A stretch of 23,284 bases of DNA from Rhodospirillaceae bacterium UBA3470 (GCA_002378125.1 DFRF01000211.1:1-23284), one strand, 5' to 3'. Shown: positions 1 to 8,612, numbered from the stretch's first letter. Program-made: numbers and translations. Notes: generated by a model from the letters alone, not told the origin.

Positions 1-615
1 CATGGCCGCGCCGTTCACCGACGCGCGGACGTCCCTGACGACGATCGGACCGATGGCGACCCGGCCCAGGCGCACCGGCGCCCCCTTCACTATACCATTC
101 GCGGTCAGATAGGTCTTGGTGAACCTCAATTTCTTATGATCAAAACCCAACCGGCGGGCGTCGGTGGGGCTCAAGACTAGGTCGCTGGCGCCAGTGTCAA
201 CTAGAAACCGAACGTCTTGGCCGTCCACATCGGCTTCGAGCACGAAATGACCGTGCCGGCCGGCGGGAATGGCCACCGCGCCGTCGATCACCTGCCCTTT
301 ATGCGGCAGCAACGCCGCCGCGAATCGATCGGCGATCATGCTTATCTCGTGGCGGAACCCGTAACCCAGGACCAACACGCCGCCCAGGGAGATCCAAATC
401 AAGCCGTATCTGAGCGCATGTCCGATTGGTAATCTGCCCCGCAGGAACAGGCTGCCACCTACGAAAGCCAAGACGAGCAGGGTCCGGGTGAGTTTGACCT
501 GACCATCCTGGCCGGACAGCGCTTCAGGGACCACGTGCGCCAAATAGACTAGTAGGGCCGAGATGCCGACTACAACGGCACCTATGATCATCCAGCTTCG
601 GGTTGAGAAGTTCAT
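1..615 (-). CDS. Membrane-anchored retropepsin-like aspartic protease, partial at its C-terminus
   Basis: An open frame runs 205 codons from an ATG at 615 to the window edge, so the C-terminal end lies outside. The N-terminal part has hydrophobic segments at about residues 8-25, 46-58 and 69-85. A soluble domain follows with the aspartic protease signature FLVDTGASDLVLSP, catalytic Asp at residue 140 in DTGAS. This is the single-domain, clan AA retropepsin-like family (TIGR02281 type) common in alphaproteobacteria, which would work as a homodimer because each chain gives one catalytic Asp. Substrate unknown; the domain probably faces the periplasm (inference from the membrane anchor). The start is uncertain: an in-frame ATG at 639 adds eight residues and neither start has a strong ribosome site. 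It follows the 82-residue gene on the same strand after about 110 bases. Confidence 0.85.
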   Translation of the reverse strand, partial: MNFSTRSWMIIGAVVVGISALLVYLAHVVPEALSGQDGQVKLTRTLLVLAFVGGSLFLRGRLPIGHALRYGLIWISLGGVLVLGYGFRHEISMIADRFAAALLPHKGQVIDGAVAIPAGRHGHFVLEADVDGQDVRFLVDTGASDLVLSPTDARRLGFDHKKLRFTKTYLTANGIVKGAPVRLGRVAIGPIVVRDVRASVNGAAM

Positions 616-727
616 GTGTGTGAGCTGCGCTTATGGGACATTTCAGTCAAGTGGCACCTCCGGCGACCGAGAATCCAACCACCAGGACATACAGGACCAC
701 AAGCTAGTGCCGGCGCATCACACAGTC

Positions 728-976
728 TCAGGCGCGGGCGTAATCGTCTATGAAACGACGTTTGTCGGCTTCCAATTCGAAGCTGATCTTAAGGCTTTTC
801 TTGATGAGCTCATCATCCATGCCCTCAACGGCCAGGTTCCACTGACCCTCGCAATAGTCGTCAAGCCAGGCCTCAACTTCCGAAACGGCCGCTTGAGTGC
901 TGAACAGTAACGCGAACGCCAATCTTACGCGTCTCGGCTTGTCCCCGCGTTCATCAAATTGGGCTTCTTTTGACAT
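728..976 (-). CDS. Small acidic hypothetical protein (82 aa)
   Basis: I do not recognise the family. The product is a soluble, charged 82-residue protein: a basic patch near residues 10-18 (ERGDKPRRVR), then a mixed helix-rich section with many Asp and Glu and no signal peptide or membrane segment. A good ribosome site (TTAGGAGT) lies about 10-12 bases before the ATG, which supports the frame over the longer plus-strand frame that overlaps it at 563-910. The next gene on this strand is the retropepsin-like protease, so they may be cotranscribed, although the gap of about 110 bases leaves room for a separate promoter. Confidence 0.65.
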   Translation of the reverse strand: MSKEAQFDERGDKPRRVRLAFALLFSTQAAVSEVEAWLDDYCEGQWNLAVEGMDDELIKKSLKISFELEADKRRFIDDYARA

Positions 977-1206
977 CGTTTTCCATCACTCCTAAGGAAT
1001 GTCTTCGGGGTGTTAGGCACTTGCTATACCATGGACGGCGGGCGTCGCAAACATTCTAGAACTGCAATTCAGCAACGCAGGCTAACACTACAATATTTCG
1101 CGGCAGAAACAAAAATAATTCAATATGTTGTGTGTTTGTCACGGTATGGACACATCCGATTTTCTGTTTGGATGTTTTGCATAAGCTGTGTGACGGCACA
1201 AACGAA

Positions 1207-1371
1207 ATGACCGTGTTCAAGAGACGTCGAAATCAACTGGCCCAAATGCTCAATGATGCTACACTGGCGCTGATCGAAGGGGCCCGGCGGCGATCGCCAT
1301 CAGAAGCCCCATCCTTGGTGGACTTGGAAACGCGCATCGACGAATTGTGCATCAGCCTTGCGGCCGAGTAA
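1207..1371 (+). CDS. Possible small basic protein (54 aa)
   Basis: A short frame begins at ATG 1207 with MTVFKRRRNQLAQML and ends at 1371. The N-terminus is Arg/Lys-rich and the rest is Leu/Ala/Glu-rich, as expected for a small helical protein. The frame is open further upstream (to 1132), but the upstream codons give an unlikely Cys/His-rich sequence, so I prefer 1207. The ribosome site is weak. It is divergent from the 82-residue gene and convergent with the metallo-hydrolase gene. No family recognised; it could be a chance frame. Confidence 0.4.
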   Translation: MTVFKRRRNQLAQMLNDATLALIEGARRRSPSEAPSLVDLETRIDELCISLAAE

Positions 1372-1429
1372 CAATTGGCCGTCACCTTCGAAAGCCAGTC
1401 GCTGAGGATTACCGCCTGAATCGACGGCG

Positions 1430-2287
1430 TCAAACGTCCAGGCGATAGGTTTCACCATCCGTTACCAGACGCCCCGCCGTAGGCGTCGCGAAATGAGTGC
1501 CTATGATCAGGGTCGGGGTGTCGACGAAACGTCGAAATATCTCGCGCCGGGTTTGTTCAGCACGTGTAGGGTCCTCATCCACATTTGCACACCACTCAGG
1601 GTGAGCGATCTGACAAGGATGATGGAGAAAATCACCGGTGATTAGGGCTTTCTCGCCCTGTGACGAAATTAGCACGCTCACGTGGCCCGGCGTGTGCCCC
1701 GGGGTCGGTACAAGACTAACCCCAGGTGCCACCTGATGGTCCGTGGCTACCAAGTCAACTAGGCCCGCATCAAACACGGGTTTCACCGAATCATCGAACA
1801 CCGGCCCAAAAAATTCGTCATTGCCGCGCTTTTCCCAGAAGGCGAACTCGTCGGCGCCCATCAGGTACCGGGCATTGGAAAAGGTCGGAACCCAGCAATT
1901 GTTCTCCAGGCGGGTATTCCAGCCCACGTGATCCACATGCAAATGTGTACACAGCACAACATCAACGGCATCGGTAGGATATCCTGCGCCGGCCATGTCA
2001 TCGAGAAAGCCCGTCTGCATATGATCCCAAGCCGGGATCGAACGGACTTTGTCGTTGCCGATACAGGTATCGACCACGATACACGCGTTCCCAGTATCGA
2101 TGATCAGCGCATGGATGGAGCCACGCATGCGTCCATCCGCATCGGCGAAATGCGGTTGCAACCAAGGAATCTCGCGTACCGCCTCCCGCGTCGCATCCGG
2201 CAGGAACCGGTTGAGACCACCGGACATCTCAATCTCGATAATGCGAGTGACGGTGATCTCACCGATCTTCCACTTTTCACCAACCAT
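1430..2287 (-). CDS. Metallo-beta-lactamase-fold hydrolase (285 aa)
   Basis: The full metal-binding set of the fold is visible: HLHVDH at residues 115-120 (H115, H117, D119, H120), H198 in PTPGHTPGH, D219 in ITGDF and H265 in IGTHF. A dinuclear zinc or similar hydrolase is therefore expected. The spacing and the N-terminal half resemble the lactonase/organophosphate-hydrolase branch (AHL lactonase and methyl parathion hydrolase relatives) more than true beta-lactamases; the substrate cannot be told from sequence. There is no signal peptide, so it is probably cytoplasmic. A very strong ribosome site, GGAGGAGGA, precedes the ATG. It lies 22 bases downstream of the unknown 352-residue gene, with its ribosome site inside that gap, so the two are probably one transcript. 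Confidence 0.9.
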   Translation of the reverse strand: MVGEKWKIGEITVTRIIEIEMSGGLNRFLPDATREAVREIPWLQPHFADADGRMRGSIHALIIDTGNACIVVDTCIGNDKVRSIPAWDHMQTGFLDDMAGAGYPTDAVDVVLCTHLHVDHVGWNTRLENNCWVPTFSNARYLMGADEFAFWEKRGNDEFFGPVFDDSVKPVFDAGLVDLVATDHQVAPGVSLVPTPGHTPGHVSVLISSQGEKALITGDFLHHPCQIAHPEWCANVDEDPTRAEQTRREIFRRFVDTPTLIIGTHFATPTAGRLVTDGETYRLDV

Positions 2288-2309
2288 GAGACTTCCTCCT
2301 CCGTTGGAC

Positions 2310-3368
2310 CTAGGTGATGGTCCAGATCACGCTGTCACCTGCATGCGCCGGGCGCTTTACGACCGCCAAACGCCGCATACGATCATGAGCGCAGAGGCAC
2401 CCTTCCCACAAAGCGTTCCAGACATCGAAGATCACCGGCGACAAATCCGCCATGCCACGGGTCAGGCGCCATCCCGTTTGGGTGATGGTCATGCCGCTAC
2501 CGTCATGCGAGATAACAACCTCATCATCATGAGCCACCGCCATTGTCGTCATGAACCGGCTAAAGGCACTCAGGCTCCGGTCCGTAGAATCGAGCCCGAG
2601 GATCTCCATAACTTCGGGATAGAACTGCCGCCCGATCAATTGCGCAGTGATGTTGCCGACGGCACACGTACGATCCGCGCCGATCATCGGAATTAGTTCC
2701 GTCAGGCCATTGCGGATGTACTCCATAGCGTAATTACGCCGCGCCTTATCAAGGCGCGCTTTTGTCCAAATGTTACTATCCAGCGCTGGCGCACGGTCCG
2801 GATCAAATTGCGGCATGATCTCACCGTCGACGAAGCGGACGCGTTCGTCCGCGGTGAGTTCATGATTATACTCCATGAAGTACCCCGAGAACCCGTCTCT
2901 CGCATGAGTATCCTGGCTGGTGCAGACGAACCCCAAATTTGGGTTCTCAAGGCTTACGCCGTTGTGGCCATACCAGCCGTGGACGTAGCCCTGCCCCACC
3001 GTGTCGGGAATGCCGCAAATCGCCGTCCCCATGTAGATCCACCGGGGGTGTGGAAACCGAACCCAAGCCTTGGTTTCTGACTCCTCCACGTATTCGACCT
3101 CAACACCACCGATACGGTTCGAAAGGAAGTGATATCGGGCCGCCGCCACGGCATGAGGAAGTCCAGTGAGACCAAGTTTGTCAAAGCTGGAGAGGAATTT
3201 CTCATGGTGTTGGCGTCGGAACAGATTGAATGACCAATTACCGACAACGTCGTGCCCCTCGCGCGACGACAAGCTTAAAATTAATCCGCTGAAGAAGTTG
3301 TGGTAAAGCATTCCTAAGGCTTGCCAGCCAGCCTCACGGGAACTCTCTGATGGGTGTTCCAACGTCAT
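2310..3368 (-). CDS. Unrecognised 352-residue protein, first gene of a unit with the metallo-hydrolase
   Basis: I cannot assign a family. The protein is soluble with no signal peptide, and rich in aromatic and His residues in its middle (HPRWIYMGTAICGIP at about 107-121, GYVHGWYGHNG at about 127-137, FSGYFMEYNHEL at about 160-171), which could be a ligand or metal site. The C-terminal part is a mixed alpha/beta sequence ending ...GDSVIWTIT. Codon use matches its neighbours and the frame is intact. The start at ATG 3368 has a modest upstream AAGGTG. The metallo-hydrolase begins 22 bases after its stop, which suggests a shared pathway, perhaps uptake or turnover of an ester, lactone or similar small molecule (inference). 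Confidence 0.75.
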   Translation of the reverse strand: MTLEHPSESSREAGWQALGMLYHNFFSGLILSLSSREGHDVVGNWSFNLFRRQHHEKFLSSFDKLGLTGLPHAVAAARYHFLSNRIGGVEVEYVEESETKAWVRFPHPRWIYMGTAICGIPDTVGQGYVHGWYGHNGVSLENPNLGFVCTSQDTHARDGFSGYFMEYNHELTADERVRFVDGEIMPQFDPDRAPALDSNIWTKARLDKARRNYAMEYIRNGLTELIPMIGADRTCAVGNITAQLIGRQFYPEVMEILGLDSTDRSLSAFSRFMTTMAVAHDDEVVISHDGSGMTITQTGWRLTRGMADLSPVIFDVWNALWEGCLCAHDRMRRLAVVKRPAHAGDSVIWTIT

Positions 3369-3654
3369 GCCTTACACCTTGTCCTCACAGTCATGGACCC
3401 CCTCGTTTACGGCGTCGGTCCGAGCGCATCAATTTAGACGCGTTTCAAACCCTTGAAAATGTTGCGCCTTCTCTCACGGCGAGATGGACTTTAGGGATGC
3501 GGACGTGGATAGCACCACGGTTGCCCTTGGCTATGACTAGCTCCATCGGCCTCAGGAACTACCAGCGTTTTTTTGTTGTCATCAGTGGCGTTCATTCCCA
3601 CTCAGCCTTACAAGGGACTAGAGATAAGGATACCAGCTTTCCAAGGAGGGAGAG

Positions 3655-3730
3655 TGGTGGGCGCTGTAGGATTCGAACCTACGACCGTTCGATTAAAAGT
3701 CGAATGCTCTACCAACTGAGCTAAGCGCCC
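3655..3730 (-). tRNA. tRNA-Lys (anticodon UUU)
   Basis: Read on the minus strand this is a 76-base cloverleaf: 7-bp acceptor stem GGGCGCT/AGCGCCC, D-stem GCTC/GAGC with an 8-base loop, anticodon stem TTCGA/TCGAA around loop CTTTTAA (anticodon TTT), 5-base variable loop, T-stem GTAGG/CCTAC with loop TTCGAAT, discriminator A and an encoded CCA at 3657-3655. All stems pair without mismatch. It lies downstream of gyrA-coaD, with a hairpin directly before its 5' end. Confidence 0.98.
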
Positions 3731-3732
3731 CC

Positions 3733-3758
3733 AAAAACAATGGTTCTAGGACAGAACC
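3733..3758 (-). terminator. Hairpin and T-tract after coaD, abutting tRNA-Lys
   Basis: On the minus strand a 6-bp perfect stem GGTTCT/AGAACC with a 5-base loop is followed by ATTGTTTTTGG. This fits a modest intrinsic terminator for the gyrA-coaD transcript. It ends two bases before the tRNA 5' end, so it might instead sit in the tRNA leader; see the promoter candidate just upstream. Confidence 0.5.
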
Positions 3759-3764
3759 GGCGCG

Positions 3765-3793
3765 ACCTTAAGGACGCAGAACGGAGCGGTCAA
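3765..3793 (-). promoter_or_regulatory. Candidate promoter for tRNA-Lys
   Basis: TTGACC (5 of 6 to the -35 consensus) and TAAGGT (3 of 6 to -10) are separated by 17 bases on the minus strand, followed by a GC-rich discriminator as often seen at stable-RNA promoters. Against it: the predicted start would place the hairpin at 3742-3758 within the leader. Confidence 0.3.
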
Positions 3794-3836
3794 TGCCCTT
3801 TATTGCGCATAGATAGCGTAATCCCTGGGGTTTGGA

Positions 3837-4358
3837 TCAACTTTTCGCCGCGTTCACTTCGGCTATTTTTGCCAACATCCGATCGCGTACCGCAGGCGAG
3901 ACGAAATGTCCGATATCACCACCCAACATGCCGATTTCCTTGACGAATTTCGATGCGATGAACTGTTGGCGTTCGGAGGCCATAAGAAAAACCGTTTCCA
4001 CGTCCCGGTTCAAGCGCGAATTCATGCCAGCCATTTGGAATTCGTATTCGAAATCTGATACCGCGCGCAGACCCCGGATAATCATGTTGGCATTCTGCTC
4101 GGTGGCGAACTCCATGAGTAGCGAGTCAAAGGGCACAGCGGTGATGCGCTCGCTGGAGCTATTACCCATGCCGGCAATCTCTGCCTCAACCATTTCCACC
4201 CGTTCGTCCAGACTAAACAGGGGCCCCTTGCCAATGTTCACGGCAACCGCGATCACCAGTCGGTCGACCAAGCGCGCCGAGCGGGAAATGATATCCATAT
4301 GGCCATTGGTGACGGGGTCGAAGGTGCCTGGATATACGGCTATGGTCTCGTCGCTCAT
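3837..4358 (-). CDS. coaD: Phosphopantetheine adenylyltransferase
   Basis: CoaD transfers AMP from ATP to 4'-phosphopantetheine to give dephospho-CoA, the penultimate step of CoA synthesis, in the cytoplasm. At 173 residues it is about the usual length. Motifs seen: the nucleotidyltransferase signature YPGTFDPVTNGH at residues 9-20 (T17-x-G-H20), RGLR at 95-98 and the C-terminal block ASKFVKEIGMLGGDI typical of bacterial PPATs. The ATG follows the gyrA stop after only two bases (TAA-GC-ATG), so it is probably translationally coupled to gyrA. A hairpin terminator candidate follows at 3733-3758. Confidence 0.97.
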   Translation of the reverse strand: MSDETIAVYPGTFDPVTNGHMDIISRSARLVDRLVIAVAVNIGKGPLFSLDERVEMVEAEIAGMGNSSSERITAVPFDSLLMEFATEQNANMIIRGLRAVSDFEYEFQMAGMNSRLNRDVETVFLMASERQQFIASKFVKEIGMLGGDIGHFVSPAVRDRMLAKIAEVNAAKS

Positions 4359-4360
4359 GC

Positions 4361-7207
4361 TTATGCGTCTCCGTCGCCGTTCGTCATTCCGGTTTCGGCG
4401 ACTTCGCCCGATGATGGACCGCTGTTTTCCATGTCGCCTTCGATAATGTCAACATCGTCCGAGGGAGCTTCCATTTCATCTTCACCATCGTCGTCGAGGT
4501 CGCGAAAGCGGCTAACGGAAACCAGGCGCTCTTCGTCCGCCACCTTGAAGATCGTCACACCACGACCACTGCGACCGATGATGCTGATCTGATCGATGGG
4601 ACAGCGAATGATCTGACCGGCATCCGAAACCATGACCAACTGGTCCGAATCTACAACCGTGAATGCGGCGACAATGGTCGACGGCAGCTGCTTCTTGCCT
4701 CGGGACAACTCAATACCCGTGATGCCCTGTCCTCCCCGTCCGGCGATCCGGTACTCGTAGGCAGACGTCCGCTTGCCCATGCCGTCTTCAGTGATCGTCA
4801 AGATGAATTCTTCGGCCTCGGCCATCGCCTGGAACTCTGGCTGTTCCAGACGAGCAGCCAATTCCACGTCGCGGGTCTTGTCTTCGTCCCGATCCGTATA
4901 ATCGCCACTCTTCAGACGACGAGCGGCGCTGATCGCTTGCAAATATAGATCGCGTTCATCGATTTCCACCTTGACGTGGCGGACCACAGACATGGCAATA
5001 ACCTCATCATCGCCCTTTATCTTCATGCCGCGCACCCCGGTCGATGAGCGGCTCGAAAACACTCGCACGTCGGTCACCGGGAACCGAATGACCTTGCCGC
5101 CCTTTGCCGATAACAGCACATCGTCATCTTCCGTGCAGGTCCGCACTCGAACCAGTTTGTCACCCTCTTTCAGCTTCATGGCGATCTTGCCGTTGGCCAT
5201 GACGTTGGTGAAGTCCGAGAGCGAATTTCGCCGGACGTTCCCAGATGCCGTGGCGAACATGACGAACAACTCACTCCAGGCATCCTCATCCTCGGGTAAC
5301 GGCATCATCGTCGTAATGGTCTCGCCCTCGTCCAAAGGCAACAAGTTGACCAAAGCCTTGCCCCGTGCCTGGGGAGTTCCCACGGGCAGTTTGTATACCT
5401 TCAGCTTGTAGACGATACCCGTCGAAGAGAAGAACAAAACCGGCGTGTGCGTGTTGACGACGAACACCTGATCGACGAAGTCCTCGTCACGGGTAGTCAT
5501 GCCAGCGCGGCCCTTGCCGCCGCGGCGCTGCGCCCGATAGGTCGACAACGGCACGCGTTTCACGTACCCCGATTGGGTCACCGTGACGACCATGTCCTCA
5601 CGCTGGATCAGGTCCTCGATGTCGTGCTCGAACTCGCTTTCCTCGATGGTGGTGCGCCGTTCGTCGCCGAACTGCTGCTTCATCTCCAGGAGTTCGGCAC
5701 GGAGTATGCCGTAAAGCTTCTCTCGCGACGCCAAGATTGAAAGATATTCCTCAATCTGCTTGCCCAGTTCGCGCAGGTCGTCGCCGATCTTGTCGCGCTC
5801 CAGCCCGGTCAGGCGATGCAGGCGCAGTTCCAGGATGGCCTTGGCCTGCTCTTCCGACAGGTTGTATTTACCGTTTACCACGCCGCGTCCGGGTTCATCC
5901 AACAACGCGATCATGGCCGCCATATCGGCGGCCGGCCATTCGCGAGCCATCAGTTCCGCACGCGCCGTCTGAGGGTCCGGCGCGGCGCGGATCAGCTCGA
6001 TGACCTCATCGATATTGGCAACCGCGACGGCTAACCCAGCCAGAATATGTGCCCGGTCCCGAGCCTTGCCCAATTCATAGATAGTGCGCCGGCGGATGAC
6101 TTCCTCGCGAAAGACTATGAAGGCTTCCAGGATTTCCTTGAGGTTCATTAACCGGGGCTGGCCGCCGTCCAAAGCCAGCATGTTGACCCCAAAGGATGTT
6201 TGCAGGGGCGTGAAACGGTACAATTGGGCCAACACAACCTCAGGCTCGGCGTCACGCTTTAGCTCGACCACAACGCGCACGCCCTGACGGTCCGATTCGT
6301 CGCGAAGATCGCTGATGCCCTCGATGCGCTTGTCCCGCACGGCCTCGGCCATGTTCTCGATCATCCTCGACTTGTTCACCTGGTACGGCACTTCGTGAAT
6401 GATAATGGCGAAGCGGTCCTTGCGAATCTCCTCGATTGATGTCTTCCCTCGCATGACCACTGACCCGCGTCCCGTGTGGAAGGCGGAAAGTATGCCATTG
6501 CGGCCCAGAATTTGCCCGCCCGTGGGAAAGTCCGGTCCCTCGACGTAGTGCTCGATGATCTCGTCAATCGTGATTTCAGGATTGTCGATGATCGCACAGC
6601 AGGCATCGATCATTTCGCCTAGATTGTGGGGTGGAATATTGGTCGCCATGCCGACCGCAATGCCACCCGCACCGTTGACCAGCAAATTCGGGAACCCGGC
6701 CGGCAGGACCTGCGGTTCCTTGGTGCTTTCGTCATAGTTGGCCTGGAAGTCGACCGTGTCCTTGTCGAAGTCCTCGATTAGGGCGTGAGCTGCTCGCGCC
6801 ATTCGGGCTTCCGTGTAACGCATAGCGGCCGCCTTGTCGCCATCCATGGATCCGAAGTTACCTTGCCCGTCGATGAGCGGCAGACGCATGGAAAAATTCT
6901 GCGCCATACGTACCATGGCGTCGTAGATCGCCTGATCGCCGTGGGGATGATACTTACCCATAACATCGCCAACGATGCGCGCCGACTTGCGGTACGGCCG
7001 ATTAAATTCGTAGCCGTTTTCCTTCATGGAATAGAGGATGCGCCGATGTACCGGCTTCAGCCCGTCGCGCACATCGGGAAGCGCGCGCGACACGATCACG
7101 CTCATGGCGTAATCGAGGTACGAAGAACGCATTTCGTCTTCGATGGAGATCGGTGTAATGTCCGAATCGGGTGCGCCGGGCGGCAGCGTGTCAGGCGGGT
7201 TGGCCAA
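4361..7207 (-). CDS. gyrA: DNA gyrase subunit A
   Basis: This is the breakage-reunion subunit of gyrase (A2B2 with GyrB), which introduces negative supercoils using ATP. The 948-residue product has the winged-helix domain with catalytic Tyr131 in [10 protein letters not shown], the tower and coiled-coil region, and the GyrA box QRRGGKG at residues 560-566, which separates it from ParC. The C-terminal beta-pinwheel is followed by a long acidic tail (about residues 900-948). The quinolone region reads [10 protein letters not shown]: Gln92 sits where E. coli has Ser83, and Asp96 matches Asp87. The start must be TTG at 7207 or further inside: an in-frame TAA lies three codons upstream and the first in-frame ATG downstream (codon 26) would cut the conserved [14 protein letters not shown] block. 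coaD follows after two bases. Confidence 0.98.
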   Translation of the reverse strand: MANPPDTLPPGAPDSDITPISIEDEMRSSYLDYAMSVIVSRALPDVRDGLKPVHRRILYSMKENGYEFNRPYRKSARIVGDVMGKYHPHGDQAIYDAMVRMAQNFSMRLPLIDGQGNFGSMDGDKAAAMRYTEARMARAAHALIEDFDKDTVDFQANYDESTKEPQVLPAGFPNLLVNGAGGIAVGMATNIPPHNLGEMIDACCAIIDNPEITIDEIIEHYVEGPDFPTGGQILGRNGILSAFHTGRGSVVMRGKTSIEEIRKDRFAIIIHEVPYQVNKSRMIENMAEAVRDKRIEGISDLRDESDRQGVRVVVELKRDAEPEVVLAQLYRFTPLQTSFGVNMLALDGGQPRLMNLKEILEAFIVFREEVIRRRTIYELGKARDRAHILAGLAVAVANIDEVIELIRAAPDPQTARAELMAREWPAADMAAMIALLDEPGRGVVNGKYNLSEEQAKAILELRLHRLTGLERDKIGDDLRELGKQIEEYLSILASREKLYGILRAELLEMKQQFGDERRTTIEESEFEHDIEDLIQREDMVVTVTQSGYVKRVPLSTYRAQRRGGKGRAGMTTRDEDFVDQVFVVNTHTPVLFFSSTGIVYKLKVYKLPVGTPQARGKALVNLLPLDEGETITTMMPLPEDEDAWSELFVMFATASGNVRRNSLSDFTNVMANGKIAMKLKEGDKLVRVRTCTEDDDVLLSAKGGKVIRFPVTDVRVFSSRSSTGVRGMKIKGDDEVIAMSVVRHVKVEIDERDLYLQAISAARRLKSGDYTDRDEDKTRDVELAARLEQPEFQAMAEAEEFILTITEDGMGKRTSAYEYRIAGRGGQGITGIELSRGKKQLPSTIVAAFTVVDSDQLVMVSDAGQIIRCPIDQISIIGRSGRGVTIFKVADEERLVSVSRFRDLDDDGEDEMEAPSDDVDIIEGDMENSGPSSGEVAETGMTNGDGDA

Positions 7208-7349
7208 GGGTTTTTACCACATATTTACAAAGACTTAGGGAAGAAAAAAATGTCGTGTAAATCTCTTCTTTCGACACCAATTAACCTACCATTTTGAGCC
7301 CCGACTCACAAGCAATCCTCGCCCCTGAAAGCGCTACAAAATCAACAAC

Positions 7350-7577
7350 TTATAAGGCAGTTTGCGTCTCGTGCCATGTTAAGCACAAGGCCGCTATGAC
7401 GATTACTATCGACACCGGCAGCGCGACCACCATATCAACCGCCCTCCGGCCGATTTCCCTGAGCAGGACGCCGTTTCCGAGGCTCAACATGCCCACCGTG
7501 CTTAACACCAGGATCATAAACTTGCGTTATGCATGGGCATTCTCGACCACTAGGGCCGTCTCATGGCTTTCGTTCAT
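7350..7577 (-). pseudogene. Small membrane protein frame interrupted by an in-frame TAA
   Basis: After ssb, an ATG at 7577 with a strong ribosome site (GGAGAG, 8 bases upstream) opens MNESHETALVVENAHA and meets TAA at 7529-7527. In the same frame, four codons later, ATG 7517 opens 55 further codons to TAA at 7350, giving two hydrophobic stretches (MILVLSTVGMLSLGNGVLL and a second starting VDMVVALPVSIVIVIAAL) around a basic turn REIGRR. Read through, it would be a 75-residue double-span membrane protein. Either it is a gene killed by a nonsense mutation, or a 16-residue leader followed by a 55-residue membrane protein with a weak ribosome site. No family recognised. A plus-strand frame over the same bases is Ser/Thr-rich and looks like its shadow. 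It covers most of the 410-base gap between ssb and gyrA; the rest (7208-7349) is AT-rich and probably holds the gyrA promoter. Confidence 0.4.
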
Positions 7578-7617
7578 TTATCCTACTCTCCAGCGCGCAG
7601 AACCGCCGGATTAGCAG

Positions 7618-8094
7618 CTAGAAGGGGATTTCGTCGTTTAGATCGCCGCCGGCCGAGCCGCCGCTGTCCGGGCCACCCCAGCCGGGGTCCCCGCCGGAAT
7701 CGGATGGGCCACCAAAATCGCCGCCGCCGCCACGGCGGTCCAGGAAAGTTATCTCACCGTTGAAGCCCTGGATAACGACTTCTGTTGTGTAGCGATCTTG
7801 GCCGTCGTTACCCTGCCACTTGCGGGTCTGCAGTTGTCCCTCAACATAGAGCTTAGAGCCCTTCTTTACAGAGCCACTATCTCTGAACTGTTCAATGAGG
7901 TTGGCCAGCGCTTCCTTGAAAATCACGACCCGGTGCCACTCTGTCTTCTCACGACGCTCCCCCGACTGATCTTTCCAGGATTCCGACGTGGCCAGGCTCA
8001 GGTTGGCAATCTTCTTGCCGGCCTGGGTGTATTTGATTTCCGGATCGGCGCCGAGGTTGCCGACGAGAATGACTTTATTGACTGTACCTGCCAT
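7618..8094 (-). CDS. ssb: Single-stranded DNA-binding protein
   Basis: SSB coats single-stranded DNA during replication, repair and recombination, and recruits partners through its C-terminal tip. The 158-residue product starts MAGTVNKVILVGNLGADPE, the classic OB-fold opening, carries the OB fold to about residue 112 (WHRVVIF, GSKLYVEGQLQTRKW), then a Gly/Asp/Ser-rich linker and the acidic tip NDEIPF that binds partner proteins. The frame is open 28 codons further upstream, but ATG 8094 has a good ribosome site (GAAGGA, about 7 bases upstream) and is the family's usual start. The 73-residue gene lies upstream on the same strand with a 124-base gap. Confidence 0.97.
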   Translation of the reverse strand: MAGTVNKVILVGNLGADPEIKYTQAGKKIANLSLATSESWKDQSGERREKTEWHRVVIFKEALANLIEQFRDSGSVKKGSKLYVEGQLQTRKWQGNDGQDRYTTEVVIQGFNGEITFLDRRGGGGDFGGPSDSGGDPGWGGPDSGGSAGGDLNDEIPF

Positions 8095-8218
8095 GGCCTT
8101 TTCCTTCAGAGTGGATGTCTCTTGAATGCGAGGCCCGAACTCTACATCCATAAGGCGCCAAGCGCTAGCCCACCGCAAAGGCCCTCCTGTGGATAGATCT
8201 ACGCGATGAATTTAAGTT

Positions 8219-8440
8219 TTATTCAACCATACCGGGTCGGATTTTGGCGTCCAGTTTCCGCACCGTTTCCAGGATATCGTTTTCCACTTCTCCGACCTTG
8301 ACCATGGCGGCGACGCCGATTTCCAACAGCGCCATGCCGTAGACATAGGGGTTTACATTCGATGCTTGGAACTGTTGCAAGGCCTCTGCAAGGATCATAT
8401 CGGCCTTGTCGAAGTCTTCGGCGAATTCTTCGTCGGACAT
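8219..8440 (-). CDS. Small acidic helical hypothetical protein (73 aa)
   Basis: I do not know a function. The product starts [20 protein letters not shown] and looks all-helical and acidic, with a central hydrophobic helix ([18 protein letters not shown]) too polar at the edges for a clear membrane span. The frame is open 19 codons further, but ATG 8440 has a very good ribosome site (GGAGG, 5 bases upstream), so I use it. It is divergent from uvrA (172-base gap holding both promoters) and lies upstream of ssb. Its place next to uvrA and ssb is suggestive only. Confidence 0.8.
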   Translation of the reverse strand: MSDEEFAEDFDKADMILAEALQQFQASNVNPYVYGMALLEIGVAAMVKVGEVENDILETVRKLDAKIRPGMVE

Positions 8441-8612
8441 GGGTGCCTCCAGGTCAGATAATGAGGACCTCTTCCCACACTCGGCGCACGGAGTCAAAGC
8501 ACCCGGGCCGTGTCACATCTCCGTGATATCCACAGGTCGCCCCTTTACGCGAAAGCCGTTCGTCGCTATCTCTGGGTGTGCCTTGAAACTCTCAAAAACG
8601 ATCCGAAAAGCC

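Noticed and set aside
563..910. Plus-strand frame of 115 codons over the 82-residue minus-strand gene
   Set aside because: Its sequence is low in protein-like character and the minus-strand gene has a good ribosome site; I take it as a shadow.
3445..3546. Minus-strand 33-codon frame (MELVIAKGNRGAIHVRIPK...) in the spacer before tRNA-Lys
   Set aside because: It looks somewhat protein-like, but it is very short, ends in TGA and has no recognised relatives; not enough to call a gene or remnant.
7294..7614. Plus-strand frame of 106 codons between gyrA and ssb
   Set aside because: It is Ser/Thr-rich and antisense to the hydrophobic small membrane frame, as expected for a shadow.
8185..8536. Two TATCCACA sequences (near 8190 on the minus strand and 8527 on the plus strand) that resemble DnaA boxes
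   Set aside because: Each has a mismatch to TTATCCACA, there are only two, and there is no AT-rich unwinding region, dnaA or parAB nearby; not an origin.
8441..8612. LexA box upstream of uvrA
   Set aside because: A single GTTC half-site is present but no second half at the right distance (GTTC-N7-GTTC), so I do not claim SOS control.
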